From: Terribacillus sp. DMT04
GTDB lineage: Bacteria; Bacillota; Bacilli; Bacillales; Amphibacillaceae
NCBI RefSeq assembly: GCF_019056395.1
Contig: NZ_CP077639.1
Location: 1,676,001 to 1,740,000, forward strand
Direction: 5' to 3'
Length of the DNA: 64,000 bases
Shown here: piece by piece, positions 35,332 to 45,470 of the stretch
Position numbering within the stretch: the stretch's first letter is position 1
Layout: the number at the start of each line of letters is the position of its first letter
Position numbers and translations under genes: made by a program
The notes under the pieces: model-generated
What the model saw: the letters and a program-made list of their open reading frames with translations, nothing else
Database searches by the model: none
Told to the model about the DNA's origin: nothing

Positions 35332-36742
35332 AAAGCAGCTGATGCGTCGTTTAGAGGAATTGGAACAGTTGACAGGCCGCTTAGCGCTGGATATTTGGAA
35401 TAACCCGCAGATTGCTTATGAAGAAACCTATGCAAGTGCCGCCCAGAAAGATATGCTAGCGGATGCTGGATTCCGACTGACAGATTCTATTGGAGGTATA
35501 CAGACAGCTTTTTATGCGGAGTATGGAGAAGGCTACCCTATAATCGGCATATTGGGAGAATTTGATGCCTTGCCTGGTCTCGCTCAGTCTACAAAACCAT
35601 ATAAAGATCCGGTTCATGCGAATAAGCCAGGTCACGCGTGCGGGCATCATCTTCTCGGTACCGCAGGAGTTGAAGCTGTCCTTGCACTAAAGCAGCTGAT
35701 TGATGATGGGCAATTAACGGGCACTATTCGCTATTACGGCTGTCCGGCTGAAGAAGTACTCTCCGGGAAAACGTTTATGGCAAGAGAAGGCGTATTTCAT
35801 GATCTAGATTGCTGTTTAACATGGCATCCAGGAACAAGCAATGTGGTCCAAAACTTTAGTACACAAGCAATGATATCAATTAAGTATCGTTTTCATGGTA
35901 TACCAGCACATGCTGCCGGAGCTCCTCATGCTGGACGCAGTGCACTTGATGCCGTAGAAATCATGAATATTGGTGCCAATTACTTGCGTGAACATCTTGT
36001 AGACGGCACTCGAATTCATTATGCCATTACAAATGGAGGCCAGGCACCGAATATTGTGCCAGATGAAGCAGAAGTTTGGTACTATTTGCGCGGCGCTAAT
36101 CGTGAACAAGTAGAAGATATGCTCGCACGCATGCATGATATAGCAAAAGGAGCAGCTCTAATCACGGGTACATCGACGTCTCATGAGTTGTTAGCAAATT
36201 GTTATCATATGCTCACGAACGATACGTTGAATACACTCCACTACCGCAATATGGAGAACTTCCCGATGCAGCGTTTTACTTCAGATGAAGTGGCTTATTC
36301 CTCTATACTCCGTAAATCAATGGATCCTAAATTGATAGAAGCCTCTCGCGCCGAACTGAAACTCGATTCAAACGACATCCTGCCAACCAAAAACTTCTAT
36401 GATCTCTCAGCAAAAGAAAAGACAATGCCCGGCTCAACTGATGTTGCGGATGTAAGCTGGATTACGCCATTAGCAAGTATCAGCACTACATGCGGTCCAA
36501 TTGGTACCCAAGTACATGCCTGGCAAGCAACCGCCGTATTTGGAACAAGTATTGGTTTAAAGGGTATGCATTACGCAGCTAAAATCATGGCACTTACAGC
36601 ATATGATTTGTTCAGTGAACCGGCGCTTGTTGAACAAGCAAAGACAGAGTTCAAGCAAGCGACTGCTGACAAACCGTATCGTTCGGGATTGGATGAGAGC
36701 GTACTAGCTCCGGGGACGGTACGAAAAGAACAACTGATTTAA
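35324..36742 (+). CDS. M20-family amidohydrolase, AbgB-like
   Basis: 472-residue zinc-dependent amidase of the M20D type, similar to aminobenzoyl-glutamate utilisation protein B. Metal-site motifs are GEFDALPG, HACGHHLLGTAG, PAEEVLSGKTFM and a late His in the C-terminal part. The dimerisation domain contains HAAGAPHAGRSALDAVEIM. The GTG start has AAGGAG eight bases upstream inside the preceding gene, so translation is coupled. It likely cleaves a small N-acyl amino acid or dipeptide imported by the two membrane proteins. Confidence 0.9.
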   Translation: MSKKQLMRRLEELEQLTGRLALDIWNNPQIAYEETYASAAQKDMLADAGFRLTDSIGGIQTAFYAEYGEGYPIIGILGEFDALPGLAQSTKPYKDPVHANKPGHACGHHLLGTAGVEAVLALKQLIDDGQLTGTIRYYGCPAEEVLSGKTFMAREGVFHDLDCCLTWHPGTSNVVQNFSTQAMISIKYRFHGIPAHAAGAPHAGRSALDAVEIMNIGANYLREHLVDGTRIHYAITNGGQAPNIVPDEAEVWYYLRGANREQVEDMLARMHDIAKGAALITGTSTSHELLANCYHMLTNDTLNTLHYRNMENFPMQRFTSDEVAYSSILRKSMDPKLIEASRAELKLDSNDILPTKNFYDLSAKEKTMPGSTDVADVSWITPLASISTTCGPIGTQVHAWQATAVFGTSIGLKGMHYAAKIMALTAYDLFSEPALVEQAKTEFKQATADKPYRSGLDESVLAPGTVRKEQLI

Positions 36743-36750
36743 TTGCCTAT

Positions 36751-36778
36751 TTGACTCAGCGTCTCTATCTGCTATACT
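36751..36778 (+). promoter_or_regulatory. Sigma-A promoter of vmlR
   Basis: TTGACT (36751-36756) and TATACT (36773-36778) with 16-base spacing. It would start a leader transcript near 36785, about 230 bases before the vmlR start. Confidence 0.75.
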
Positions 36779-36806
36779 GAGTGCAACAAACACGAGAGGA
36801 TGATGG

Positions 36807-36854
36807 ATGACCAATGAAAAACTAATCTTATTTTCTAACGAATTGAAAAAATGA
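36807..36854 (+). CDS. vmlR leader peptide, 15 residues
   Basis: The ORF MTNEKLILFSNELKK is preceded by GAGAGGA ending six bases before the ATG. Its codons 6-9 and the bases around them (36821-36834) form the 5' arm of a leader hairpin, so the ribosome's position decides the downstream folding. An overlapping five-codon frame begins at 36800. Confidence 0.7.
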   Translation: MTNEKLILFSNELKK

Positions 36855-36950
36855 TTTTTCAACGCGTAAAAAATAGGATTAGTCTGCCCATCTTTCATCG
36901 AGTAACAGGTACGTTTCCCGCTAGGAGTGTATCTATAAACCGGTACGGCT

Positions 36951-36982
36951 AATCCTTCCAATTCATTTGGGAGGATTTTTTT
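36951..36982 (+). terminator. Attenuator terminator upstream of vmlR
   Basis: An 11-base-pair stem (36951-36961 with 36967-36977, one G-U) with a five-base loop, overlapped by a run of seven T (36976-36982). It ends 30 bases before the vmlR start codon. Confidence 0.88.
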
Positions 36983-37012
36983 CTGTCCTCCTGTCTTAAA
37001 GGAGCGATTTAC

Positions 37013-38647
37013 TTGAGAGAATTAGTAAAACTACAGGACGTCACATACATGCACACAGAAACCGTTTTATTCGAAAAAGCACAGGCGACCGTTCACGAAG
37101 GTGACATTGTTGGTATAATCGGCAGAAACGGCGCCGGGAAAAGTACCTTGCTAGATATATTGGCAGGGAGGAAGCAGCCAACGAGCGGATCGGTATGGCG
37201 TTCGAAAGCGGCTCAGCAAATAAAACTAATAGAGCAGGAGAATAACTCTTTTTCATCAGAGACGAGCAACACAGAAGAAATGCGGCTGCGGAAACTGTGG
37301 AAGGTCCCATCTGTTCCATATGAAGCTATGAGCGGCGGTGAGAAGCTAAAAGCAAGATTAGCTCGCGGATTTGCAAGTAATGCGGATATACTGCTATTGG
37401 ATGAACCAACCAATCACCTTGATGAAGAAAGTGTTCGTGTACTATTTCATGAGATGAAGGAATCCACTAAAACGTTTCTTATTGTATCACATGACCGTTA
37501 TTTACTTGATCAGGCGGCAACGAAGATTTGGTCTATTGAACAAATTAAACTTTATACGCTAGATGGTAATTACACGGACTATACGGCATTCAGAGAGAAA
37601 AAGAAAGCGGATCAGCAGCACACATATGAGAAACAACAAAAACGGATTAAACGGGTGGAAGGACAAATGCTGTCTTTACAAAGCTGGAGTGCCAAAGCCC
37701 ATGCACAATCGACAAAGCAAGAAGGCGCAAAGGAGTATTATCGAAAGAAAGCAAAACGAATGGATAAACAAGTAAAATCGAAGCAAAAGCGGCTAGAGAA
37801 GGAATTGGCCAGGGAAAAGACAGAAGCCGTCGCACCAGAGCAAGCGGTTTCTTTCCAACTCAAGCATGCACGGAAAGTAGGCAAACGATTTCTAGCATGT
37901 AAAAACGTAACAAAAACATACGAAAAGAAAGCATTATTTGAAGACGTAAACTTTACCGTTCAGTACGGAGAGAAAATCAACTTGTTAGGAGCAAACGGGA
38001 GCGGAAAAACGACCTTTTTAAACATGATTGTTGGAAAAGAGGCTTATAAAGGCGAGATATGGGTCTCACCACCAGCAAAAATAGGTTACCTATCACAAAA
38101 CGTCTATGATCTGCCTTTAGATAAGAAGCCATCAGAATTATTCCACAAAGAGACATATGCAGAAAGAGGGATTGTTCGAAATTTACTCATACAACTCGGT
38201 TTTGAGACAGAAAGCTGGGAATTGACTATCAAAGACATGAGTATGGGGGAACGCGTTAAACTGAAGCTTATGCAGCATATCTTAGAGGAGAAAGACGTTC
38301 TCTTGCTAGATGAACCGACCAATCATATGGATTTGCCTTCACGTGAGCAACTAGAGAAAACGTTACTCGCTTATCAAGGTACATTGATCGTCGTATCACA
38401 TGATCGCTATTTTCGGAAAAAAGTGACCGATACGCAGCTTCTTATCGCAGAAGGCACTATACAAAGGCGGCTTGATGGCGATAAAACCGAAAGCATGTCA
38501 GATAAAGAGACAATGCGCCTGCAATTAGCCAATGAGCGGCAGGAAGTACTCGGTAAATTGAGCTTGCTGACAGCGGCGGATACCATGTATAAGGAATTGG
38601 ATAAGCGATTTAACGAGCTCACAAAGCAACTGAATGACCTTAACTAA
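37013..38647 (+). CDS. vmlR: ABC-F ribosome protection protein VmlR
   Basis: 544 residues (B. subtilis VmlR has 547) with two ATPase domains and no membrane part. ARE ABC-F proteins bind the ribosomal E site and dislodge virginiamycin M, lincosamides and pleuromutilins. Walker A motifs are GRNGAGKST (near 38) and GANGSGKTT. Signature motifs are MSGGEKLKARLARG and MSMGERVKLKLM. The inter-domain linker contains SWSAKAHAQSTKQEG, closely matching VmlR. The start is TTG, eight bases after AAAGGAG. Expression is predicted to be antibiotic-induced through the leader upstream. It stands alone. Confidence 0.92.
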   Translation: MRELVKLQDVTYMHTETVLFEKAQATVHEGDIVGIIGRNGAGKSTLLDILAGRKQPTSGSVWRSKAAQQIKLIEQENNSFSSETSNTEEMRLRKLWKVPSVPYEAMSGGEKLKARLARGFASNADILLLDEPTNHLDEESVRVLFHEMKESTKTFLIVSHDRYLLDQAATKIWSIEQIKLYTLDGNYTDYTAFREKKKADQQHTYEKQQKRIKRVEGQMLSLQSWSAKAHAQSTKQEGAKEYYRKKAKRMDKQVKSKQKRLEKELAREKTEAVAPEQAVSFQLKHARKVGKRFLACKNVTKTYEKKALFEDVNFTVQYGEKINLLGANGSGKTTFLNMIVGKEAYKGEIWVSPPAKIGYLSQNVYDLPLDKKPSELFHKETYAERGIVRNLLIQLGFETESWELTIKDMSMGERVKLKLMQHILEEKDVLLLDEPTNHMDLPSREQLEKTLLAYQGTLIVVSHDRYFRKKVTDTQLLIAEGTIQRRLDGDKTESMSDKETMRLQLANERQEVLGKLSLLTAADTMYKELDKRFNELTKQLNDLN

Positions 38648-38701
38648 CATATAAGCAGCCTGCTTACAGCATATCCAGATAGTTTTCTTTCTTGTCAAAC
38701 A

Positions 38702-38945
38702 GAACAAATGTTCTCTCCCCGTAAAAACAGGCACTTTTTAGTCAAAATGGTTACCGCAGCGTTTAAATCGTAACATGCAAACTAGCGAATTTCCCTGGTG
38801 TAAAGCATCATTTCAGTTCACAAGGACACTTTTCTGTTCGTTACGTGCTTCTATAGCATTAGAAACAACTGCTTTTTGTTGTGGGAACATATATTCGCAT
38901 CCCGTAAAAAAGGGCATTTTCGCAGACAAAATCAGTAAGACGCAG
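38702..38945 (+). repeat. Imperfect direct repeat with GAAC-N4-(G/A)TTC dyads
   Basis: Two copies of a roughly 58-base element (38702-38759 and 38885-38945) lie in the 640-base gap after vmlR. Each opens with a dyad, GAACAAATGTTC (38702) or GAACATATATTC (38885). Each then has (T/C)CCCGTAAAAA, GGCA(C/T)TTT, CAAAAT and ends CGCAG. The first dyad is two bases off the Bacillus LexA consensus. No gene is convincingly driven by them. A 61-codon frame at 38775 has no ribosome site. The rest of the gap (38946-39287) shows nothing recognisable apart from AT-rich sequence. Confidence 0.45.
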
Positions 38946-39287
38946 TTACAGATCGTTTAAATTCTTCGATATGTGCAGCCTGCAACCAACGTGTATTTCT
39001 AGGTTAAATTATACACAAATTATATACGAATGAATGCTTATTACTTTTCACTTTACAGGAGAAGCCAAATAAGGCGCTCCAGCGGGCAAAATGATAAATA
39101 CAGGACTCGTAGTTCCGAAAGTGTAAAACGTACTGCAAGCGAGCTTACAGCGTTTATATGAAGAAATTTGCGGCACACAAGTAAGTTAATAAAGACTGTA
39201 TATAGATATAGCAAATTCTAAATTACCAACTTTATTTTAAAATGAAATATTATATGTTAAACAAACGTGAATTAAGGAGGTATTTGC

Positions 39288-39488
39288 TTGAAGAACAGAT
39301 TCGCTAATAAAGCTGCTGGTATTTACTTGCTAATGTTAATGGGTCTTATGGGATTAGTTCGTATGATGCTAGGTTATACAGAAGTATCGGCAATCCGGGC
39401 CGTAATGTTGGCAACAGGAACCGCAGCATTTATTTACTTAGCATTCCAGCATAAGAAGCAAAACAAGCAGCAGACGTATACAATTTAA
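39288..39488 (+). CDS. Small membrane protein, 66 residues
   Basis: One or two hydrophobic helices (about 9-26 and 34-53) and a basic Gln/Lys-rich tail (HKKQNKQQT). The TTG start is seven bases after AAGGAGGT. Function unknown. It has its own terminator. Confidence 0.65.
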   Translation: MKNRFANKAAGIYLLMLMGLMGLVRMMLGYTEVSAIRAVMLATGTAAFIYLAFQHKKQNKQQTYTI

Positions 39489-39500
39489 CTAAATTCTAAA

Positions 39501-39541
39501 AAAATCAGTGTTATAAACGTACAGGTAACACTGATTTTTTT
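39501..39541 (+). terminator. Terminator after the small membrane protein gene
   Basis: A 12-base-pair stem (39501-39512 with 39527-39538) ending in T7. Confidence 0.85.
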
Positions 39542-39783
39542 AATGAGAAAATAGAAATAGTTTATAGAATTAACATCGTTGTAAGCCAGGTTTTATAAAC
39601 GTAGCAATCCATTGAATGAAATAAAAGCTATAGATACTGAAAGCTTTTTTAAGTTCAGGCAGCATGTACAGTTTTTAAGTTAATCAACTAGCAACTAAAC
39701 AAACGGCTGCCAAAGAGATGATCAGCAGCAAGAAACGGCAGAAGGGTAAGTTGCAACAGCTGCTTTATTTTATTCTTTTTTCT

Positions 39784-40890
<1,107 letters not shown>

Positions 40891-40918
40891 GATTAAGACT
40901 CCCTTTCTCCTTCTATTG

Positions 40919-41020
40919 TCAGCCTTTGCGGAAAAAAAGTAAATAAATCAGCACTGCCCAAAATGGAATGGCAAGCAAAATCCCGATTAGCAATCCTTTA
41001 AAAAATGATGGTCCCTTCAT
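40919..41020 (-). CDS. Single-helix small membrane protein, 33 residues
   Basis: The ORF starts MKGPSFFKGLLIGILLAIPF and ends FFRKG. It is a single hydrophobic helix bounded by Lys/Arg, preceded by GAGGTG seven bases before the ATG. It lies 28 bases upstream of the quinone reductase. The layout resembles the many 30-40-residue membrane proteins of Bacilli that tune partner enzymes or transporters. Confidence 0.6.
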   Translation of the reverse strand: MKGPSFFKGLLIGILLAIPFWAVLIYLLFFRKG

Positions 41021-41083
41021 GCTGCTGCACCTCATTTATGTGCTTTTTCTTATTGTTATCCATATGTAAGAACTGCTAAACAT

Positions 41084-41122
41084 GCAAAAACCCGGCTTCC
41101 TTAGTGGGAGCTCGGGTTTTGC
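41084..41122 (-). terminator. Terminator of the sulfolipid operon
   Basis: A stem pairing GCAAAACCCG-GC with its complement across 41084-41122, overlapping the sqdX-like stop codon, with AT-rich sequence on both sides. It can act in both directions. Confidence 0.8.
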
Positions 41123-42255
41123 ACGGCTTGAAATACCGGCGATCTTGCATGCATTGTCGCTAAATAGTAGTCAAACATTTCTTTGGAAGCATTTGTCCAG
41201 GAATGTTTTTCCGCCTCTAGCCGCACATTTTGTTTCATTTCCGCTATTAATTCCTGTTGATCGAGCTGTTCGACAGCTTTGCTCATGCTGGACACATTTT
41301 CATTTTCAAAAAGGAAGCCTGTCTTCCCTTCTTCAATTTGCTCCAACGTTGGTCCGCTTTTTGCTGCGATAACGGGTATACCGGAAGCCATCGCTTCTAA
41401 TAGAACGAGGCCAAGTGTCTCGGTAATGGATGGGAAAACAAAGGCATCTGCTGAAGCAAATGCTTGAGACAATTCCTCTCCATGGAGGAAACCTGTGAAA
41501 AGTGTATGTGTTCCTTCAAATACCTTCTCTAGCTCTTTACGGGCAGGTCCGTCTCCAATAATCGCTAATGCTAAATCATCTCTTTCATCCAATAAAGGCC
41601 GAATCTTATGAATTTCCTTTTCAATTGCTAATCTGCCCACAAAGATGAGCAGTTTTTTATCTGATGCACCTTGCAGCAGACGTACCCGCATATTCTCTGA
41701 ATAATAAGCTGGGTGCCGTTTTTCTACATCCACACCTCTGCGCAGGACATGCATCCGCTCAAATCCTTGCTCATCTAATTCCTGCTTAATTGCTTGCGAC
41801 GTGCAAAGATTCAAATCAGCTGCGTTATGAAGTCTGCGGAAATGCCACCAGAACAATGGTTTTAACGGTTTATAAAGCTTATAATAATCCAGATATTTCG
41901 GGATATGCGTATGATAAGATGCCATAAGCGGCAAGCCCATCTTCTTCGCATAATGGATTCCTGCTACGCCGACCAAAGCTGGGTTCGCCACATGGACAAG
42001 GTCAGGCTGGTGTTTCTTCAGCAAGGGTTTTATCTTTCTTGTTGGCAAGGAGAACTGCTTCGAACGGTAAAATGGCATTGTAACCGTCCCAATTCCCTCA
42101 ACAAGTGCACCTTGATATTCCTTTACCCCGAGATCTGGAGCGATAACGACGACTTCGTGCTTCTGGCTGCGGAGATATTTAATCGCTTCGGTTAACCGTG
42201 TAACGACACCATCAGTCGATGGCAGAAATGTTTCCGTTATTATAACGATTTTCAC
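41101..42255 (-). CDS. sqdX: Sulfolipid synthase-like glycosyltransferase (SQD2/SqdX family, GT4)
   Basis: 384-residue GT-B fold glycosyltransferase. It resembles plant SQD2 along its length: YHTHIPKYL, LHNAADLNL, RRGVDVEKRHP, FVGRLAIEKE, IIGDGPARKELEKVFEG, and the nucleotide-sugar motif SITETLGLVLLEAMASG. SQD2/SqdX transfers sulfoquinovose from its UDP form to diacylglycerol at the membrane. The GTG start has TAGGAGC upstream, nine bases after the UDP-sulfoquinovose synthase gene. GT4 proteins can be mis-assigned, but the adjacent sqdB supports this role. Confidence 0.85.
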   Translation of the reverse strand: MKIVIITETFLPSTDGVVTRLTEAIKYLRSQKHEVVVIAPDLGVKEYQGALVEGIGTVTMPFYRSKQFSLPTRKIKPLLKKHQPDLVHVANPALVGVAGIHYAKKMGLPLMASYHTHIPKYLDYYKLYKPLKPLFWWHFRRLHNAADLNLCTSQAIKQELDEQGFERMHVLRRGVDVEKRHPAYYSENMRVRLLQGASDKKLLIFVGRLAIEKEIHKIRPLLDERDDLALAIIGDGPARKELEKVFEGTHTLFTGFLHGEELSQAFASADAFVFPSITETLGLVLLEAMASGIPVIAAKSGPTLEQIEEGKTGFLFENENVSSMSKAVEQLDQQELIAEMKQNVRLEAEKHSWTNASKEMFDYYLATMHARSPVFQAVQNPSSH

Positions 42256-42264
42256 CGTCTGCTC

Positions 42265-43416
<1,152 letters not shown>

Positions 43417-43460
43417 TCATCCTCCTGTAACATCAACATTTCTTGGTACGTTTCGTTAAC

Positions 43461-43489
43461 ATTATATGCTAACAGTGCTGTAATGAAAA
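43461..43489 (-). promoter_or_regulatory. Promoter of the sulfolipid operon
   Basis: On the minus strand TTTTCA (43484-43489) and a perfect TATAAT (43461-43466) are 17 bases apart, about 48 bases before the sqdB start. Confidence 0.6.
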
Positions 43490-43533
43490 ACCATAAGGTG
43501 TTAAGGAAGAATTGAGAATTTGTAAACGAAACA

Positions 43534-45051
43534 TTAACTGTTTAAACCATGGTCCAATTTTTTTAAAGGTTTCTTCGCTGGTCCCTCAATGACTTCGCCT
43601 GTTCCAGTAAAGCGAGACCCATGACACGGGCAGTCCCAGCTGGATTCTGCACTGTTCCAATTCACTTCGCATTTCATGTGTGTACATGTAGTGTCCACTT
43701 GATGAATTTCTCCAGTTTCATCTTTATAGACACCTAGCAGCAAGCCATTGGTTCGTACCTTGGTTGCTTCTCCCGGTTTTAAGTGAGGGACGTATTCATA
43801 AGGCTGTTCCAGTTTACCAATCACAAATTCCTTTGCCACTTCCATTACATTCTTAGTTAAACTACCCACATCCGGGTCAGCTTGAAACCTCGATGGCTGA
43901 TAAATGTTTTTATAACGACTGATTCCGGATGAAATCAGCGAACTAATTTCGAGAGCAGCAACGATACTGCTTGTCATTCCCCATTTACGATAACCCGTTG
44001 CAACGAAGATATTATCCTTTCCCTTACTGATATAACCGATATAAGGTAAATTATCCAATGTAACAATATCTTGTGCGGACCACATATAAAGAGGTGTTTC
44101 TGTTCCTAAATAAGCAGCATAATCTGTTAGTTCCTTATAATACTTTTCTTCTGGATGCCCTTCACCCGTCCGATGCGATTCCCCGCCAATTAACAGCAAT
44201 GTGCCGTGTTCTTCTGTATCTATACTGCGTACCGAACGAGATGGAGTATCTGCATTGATATACATCCCCCCAGGGTAAGTATCTTTCGGTTTAGCCGCTA
44301 CTACATAAGATCTGTCTTGATACAATCTAGCAAAATAAAATCCCATTCCGTCGTAGAAAGGCCAGTGTGAAGCTGAAATTATCTTTTGACAAGTTACTTT
44401 TAATCCAGTCTTTGTCACCACAACAGGCTCACTGCCTTCCTCAATCGTGTCGACAGGTGTGTTGGTATATACCTTGCCGCCTTTCTCCAAAAATGCCTGC
44501 AGCAGGCCATTCAAAAACTGAAGCGGATGGTATTGATATTGGTTTTTCATGACCAATGCTTTTTCTACTTCAAACGAAAGCGGAATAGTATCTGTGAGTT
44601 CGCCAGTTATCCCAAGTTTCTGATAGGCTTCGAATTCTTTCTCGAGTTTCTGGATATTCTGCTTTTCCTTTGTATAAATATAGGCATCTTGTTCCGTAAG
44701 ATGACAGTCAATAGTATGTTTCTTTGCTGTGTCTTTCACAAAAGCAATAGCGTCCATACAAGCTTCATAATGCGTTTTTGCTATATCTGTATTAAAATGC
44801 TGCATATATTCGTCATAAATAAGCCCATGCTGCGCTGTGAGCTTTGCAGTTGTGTAGCCAGTCGTTCCGCTATACAACGCATCAGCTTCTAGAATGGTAA
44901 CTTGCTTGCCTTCTTGTGCTAGCATATAACCGGTTACAATACCCGTAATACCGCCGCCGACAATTACGATCTCGCTTTCGGCATCATATCGGAGTGATTC
45001 AAACTGCGGAATATTTGTTTTCTCCCGCCAGTAACTTTGATTATGTTCCAT
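43534..45051 (-). CDS. FAD-dependent oxidoreductase with C-terminal Rieske domain (YhfW-like)
   Basis: 505 residues. The N-terminal DAO-type FAD domain has VIVGGGITGIVTGYMLAQ and GTTGYTTAKLTAQH. The C-terminal 85 residues are a Rieske 2Fe-2S domain with CTHMKC and CPCHGSRF, which hold both Cys/His ligand pairs. The substrate is unknown; B. subtilis YhfW has the same architecture. The ATG at 45051 follows GGAGGAGAAAGT; the frame from 45069 runs through that site. It is paralogous to the gene at 45.5-47 kb, with acyP between them. Confidence 0.9.
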   Translation of the reverse strand: MEHNQSYWREKTNIPQFESLRYDAESEIVIVGGGITGIVTGYMLAQEGKQVTILEADALYSGTTGYTTAKLTAQHGLIYDEYMQHFNTDIAKTHYEACMDAIAFVKDTAKKHTIDCHLTEQDAYIYTKEKQNIQKLEKEFEAYQKLGITGELTDTIPLSFEVEKALVMKNQYQYHPLQFLNGLLQAFLEKGGKVYTNTPVDTIEEGSEPVVVTKTGLKVTCQKIISASHWPFYDGMGFYFARLYQDRSYVVAAKPKDTYPGGMYINADTPSRSVRSIDTEEHGTLLLIGGESHRTGEGHPEEKYYKELTDYAAYLGTETPLYMWSAQDIVTLDNLPYIGYISKGKDNIFVATGYRKWGMTSSIVAALEISSLISSGISRYKNIYQPSRFQADPDVGSLTKNVMEVAKEFVIGKLEQPYEYVPHLKPGEATKVRTNGLLLGVYKDETGEIHQVDTTCTHMKCEVNWNSAESSWDCPCHGSRFTGTGEVIEGPAKKPLKKLDHGLNS

Positions 45052-45116
45052 ACTTTCTCCTCCATACATGTTTTGATAACTTCATTTTCGCCAAAGATAC
45101 GAGGTGTTAATCAGAG

Positions 45117-45142
45117 GTTTTTGGTATACGCTGCTAGGGAAC
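45117..45142 (+). promoter_or_regulatory. Possible sigma-B promoter of acyP
   Basis: GTTTTT (45117-45122) and GGGAAC (45137-45142) at 14-base spacing approximate the general-stress sigma-B pattern GTTTWW-N12-15-GGGWAW. Confidence 0.35.
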
Positions 45143-45167
45143 ACCTGAAAAAAAGGAGGCGCAGCTT

Positions 45168-45440
45168 ATGAAATGCGTTCAAATGATTGTGGAAGGTAAG
45201 GTGCAAGGAGTTGGTTTCCGTCTTTCTGCAGCAGAGAAAGCCCGCAAACTCGATTTAGTAGGATTTGTTCGAAATGAAGCGGATGGTACGGTGCGAGTAA
45301 ACTTAGAAGGTGAAGATAATCAAGTGGAGAAATTCATTAAAGAAGTGAAAAAAGGTCCGAATGCACAAGTGAAAGTTAAAAATGTTGATGTAAAATACCT
45401 AGAAAAACAACAAGGCTTTAAAAAGTTTGAAGTAAGATAA
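45168..45440 (+). CDS. acyP: Acylphosphatase
   Basis: 90-residue enzyme that hydrolyses acyl phosphates. The catalytic Arg18 lies in VQGVGFRL and Asn36 in GFVRNEADGTV, the two conserved active-site residues. The ATG has AAAAAAGGAGGCGCAGCTT upstream. It lies between two minus-strand FAD/Rieske paralogues and has its own terminator. Confidence 0.95.
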   Translation: MKCVQMIVEGKVQGVGFRLSAAEKARKLDLVGFVRNEADGTVRVNLEGEDNQVEKFIKEVKKGPNAQVKVKNVDVKYLEKQQGFKKFEVR

Positions 45441-45469
45441 ACGCCCGGCATCCCTGCCGAGCGTTTTTT
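45439..45469. terminator. Terminator after acyP
   Basis: A 12-base stem (45439-45450 with 45455-45466, one mismatch), tetraloop TCCC, then T6. The convergent FAD/Rieske gene ends two bases later. Confidence 0.9.
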
Positions 45470-45470
45470 C

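Larger units (their letters stand above)
36785..37012 (+). promoter_or_regulatory. Ribosome-mediated attenuator in front of vmlR
   Basis: Three alternative pairings are readable. Arm 1 (36821-36834, inside the leader ORF) pairs 14 bases with arm 2 (36870-36883, one G-U). Arm 2 can instead pair 10 bases (36875-36884) with arm 3 (36947-36956). Arm 3 overlaps the 5' side of an intrinsic terminator (36951-36982). A ribosome stalled in the leader ORF would free arm 2, block the terminator and allow vmlR transcription. A short CTCCT/AGGAG pairing (36988-36992 with 37000-37004) may also mask the vmlR ribosome site. Attenuation of vmlR is known in B. subtilis. Confidence 0.8.

Noticed and set aside
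36800-36817. Five-codon frame at 36800 as the vmlR leader peptide
   Set aside because: Its ATG overlaps the purine-rich ribosome site, while the ATG at 36807 has correct spacing and covers the hairpin arm. It could still modulate initiation.
38775-38960. 61-codon frame after vmlR
   Set aside because: No ribosome site before the ATG; it spans the second repeat copy and the composition is not protein-like.
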